Virus record (IMG/VR): IMGVR_UViG_3300020202_000079
Coordinates: 1 to 64,000 of that record
Strand: one strand, 5' to 3'
Source: a virus
Length of the DNA stretch: 64,000 nucleotides
Made by a program: the position numbers and the translations under genes. Within the stretch, counting starts at the first letter, position 1, and each line of letters begins with the position of its first letter. Below the pieces are notes generated by a model. That model was not told the DNA's origin. It did no database searches and saw nothing but the letters and a program-made list of their open reading frames with translations. Positions 63,844 to 64,000 of this stretch are shown here, in pieces.

Positions 63844-64000
63844 GTGGCAAAGTTGCGGACGCTGCAGTCGCGTGTGTTGGCGCGTGACCTGCGCAAGGTG
63901 AAGGTAGCGCCGAAGCGCGCCGACCCGGAGCTGCAGACGCCCGAGCATCGAGCCTGGAGCCTGGCGGTCCGCAATCGCGCAGGGTGGCGTTGTGAATGGG
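63844..64000 (+). CDS. HNH endonuclease, partial (5' end)
   Basis: The window ends inside a gene that opens at GTG 63844. The visible 52 residues include RADPELQTPEHRAWSLAVRN followed by RAGWRCEW, the typical start of phage HNH endonucleases before the first CxxC and HNH motifs. HNH genes usually lie next to the terminase and act in packaging. No proper ribosome-binding site precedes the GTG, so the start is not certain. The catalytic motif lies beyond the window. Confidence 0.7.
   Translation, partial: MAKLRTLQSRVLARDLRKVKVAPKRADPELQTPEHRAWSLAVRNRAGWRCEW

Overview
The window is a temperate, long-tailed (siphovirus-type) phage genome or prophage region from an alphaproteobacterium, most likely a Hyphomicrobiales/Rhizobiales host (Mesorhizobium-like). 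The evidence is very high GC, Rhizobiales-style palindromic repeats inside two genes, early-region proteins resembling the alphaproteobacterial cell-cycle regulators GcrA and CtrA, and structural proteins of HK97-type siphophages. No rRNA, tRNA or CRISPR array was found.

Layout. (1) 71-30360, plus strand: the late region. It runs terminase, portal, S49 prohead protease, HK97-fold capsid, decoration-like proteins, connector and neck, tail terminator, tail tube, a tail chaperone pair joined by a -1 frameshift, a 1427-residue tape measure, baseplate and fibre genes (one with a 450-bp tandem repeat), a beta-helix-like spike, a cargo methyltransferase, then endolysin, holin and Rz/Rz1-like spanins. 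It closes with a hairpin terminator at 30404-30434. (2) 30455-36805: accessory genes in mixed orientation. These include a HigBA toxin-antitoxin pair with a clear autoregulated promoter, a DUF2188 protein, an ATP-dependent DNA ligase, an SRAP (YedK/HMCES-like) gene with a frameshift and several unknown genes. (3) 36806-37206: a non-coding stretch with repeated TGCCACA motifs and an inverted repeat, probably the attachment region, followed by a tyrosine integrase. (4) 38549-45772, minus strand: a compact leftward early operon of overlapping small genes, including a 17-copy nonapeptide-repeat protein, DUF4326, a DUF5131 (Gp37/Gp68) protein and a MerR-type regulator. (5) 45765-46502: a lambda-like immunity region. 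A repressor gene lies between two mirror-image promoters, each with two TTTGC-N5-GCAAA operators 35 bp apart, and a Cro-like gene is divergent. (6) 47203-63773, plus strand: a rightward early operon. It holds a GcrA-like protein, ParB-like proteins, two tandem receiver-less CtrA-like DNA-binding proteins, four DNA methyltransferases (beta-class, MT-A70 fusion, helicase fusion, C5), an initiator gene with internal iterons (probable origin) and a NusG-like antiterminator. (7) 63844-64000: the start of an HNH endonuclease gene.

How it fits together. The repressor probably silences both early promoters. On induction the leftward and rightward operons would be expressed, the cell-cycle-like regulators and methyltransferases would act on host or phage DNA, and replication would start at the iterons. 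The NusG-like protein would let polymerase run into the late genes. HNH endonuclease genes normally precede the terminase genes, so the right end of the window logically joins its left end. Either the window is a circularly permuted cut through one phage genome slightly longer than 64 kb, or it spans two adjacent related prophages.

Limits. Assignments come from reading motifs and gene order, with no database search. Many small early genes have no recognisable function. Three genes (34512-35205, 35453-36063, 50420-51279) appear to carry single-base frameshifts that may be real decay or sequencing errors.
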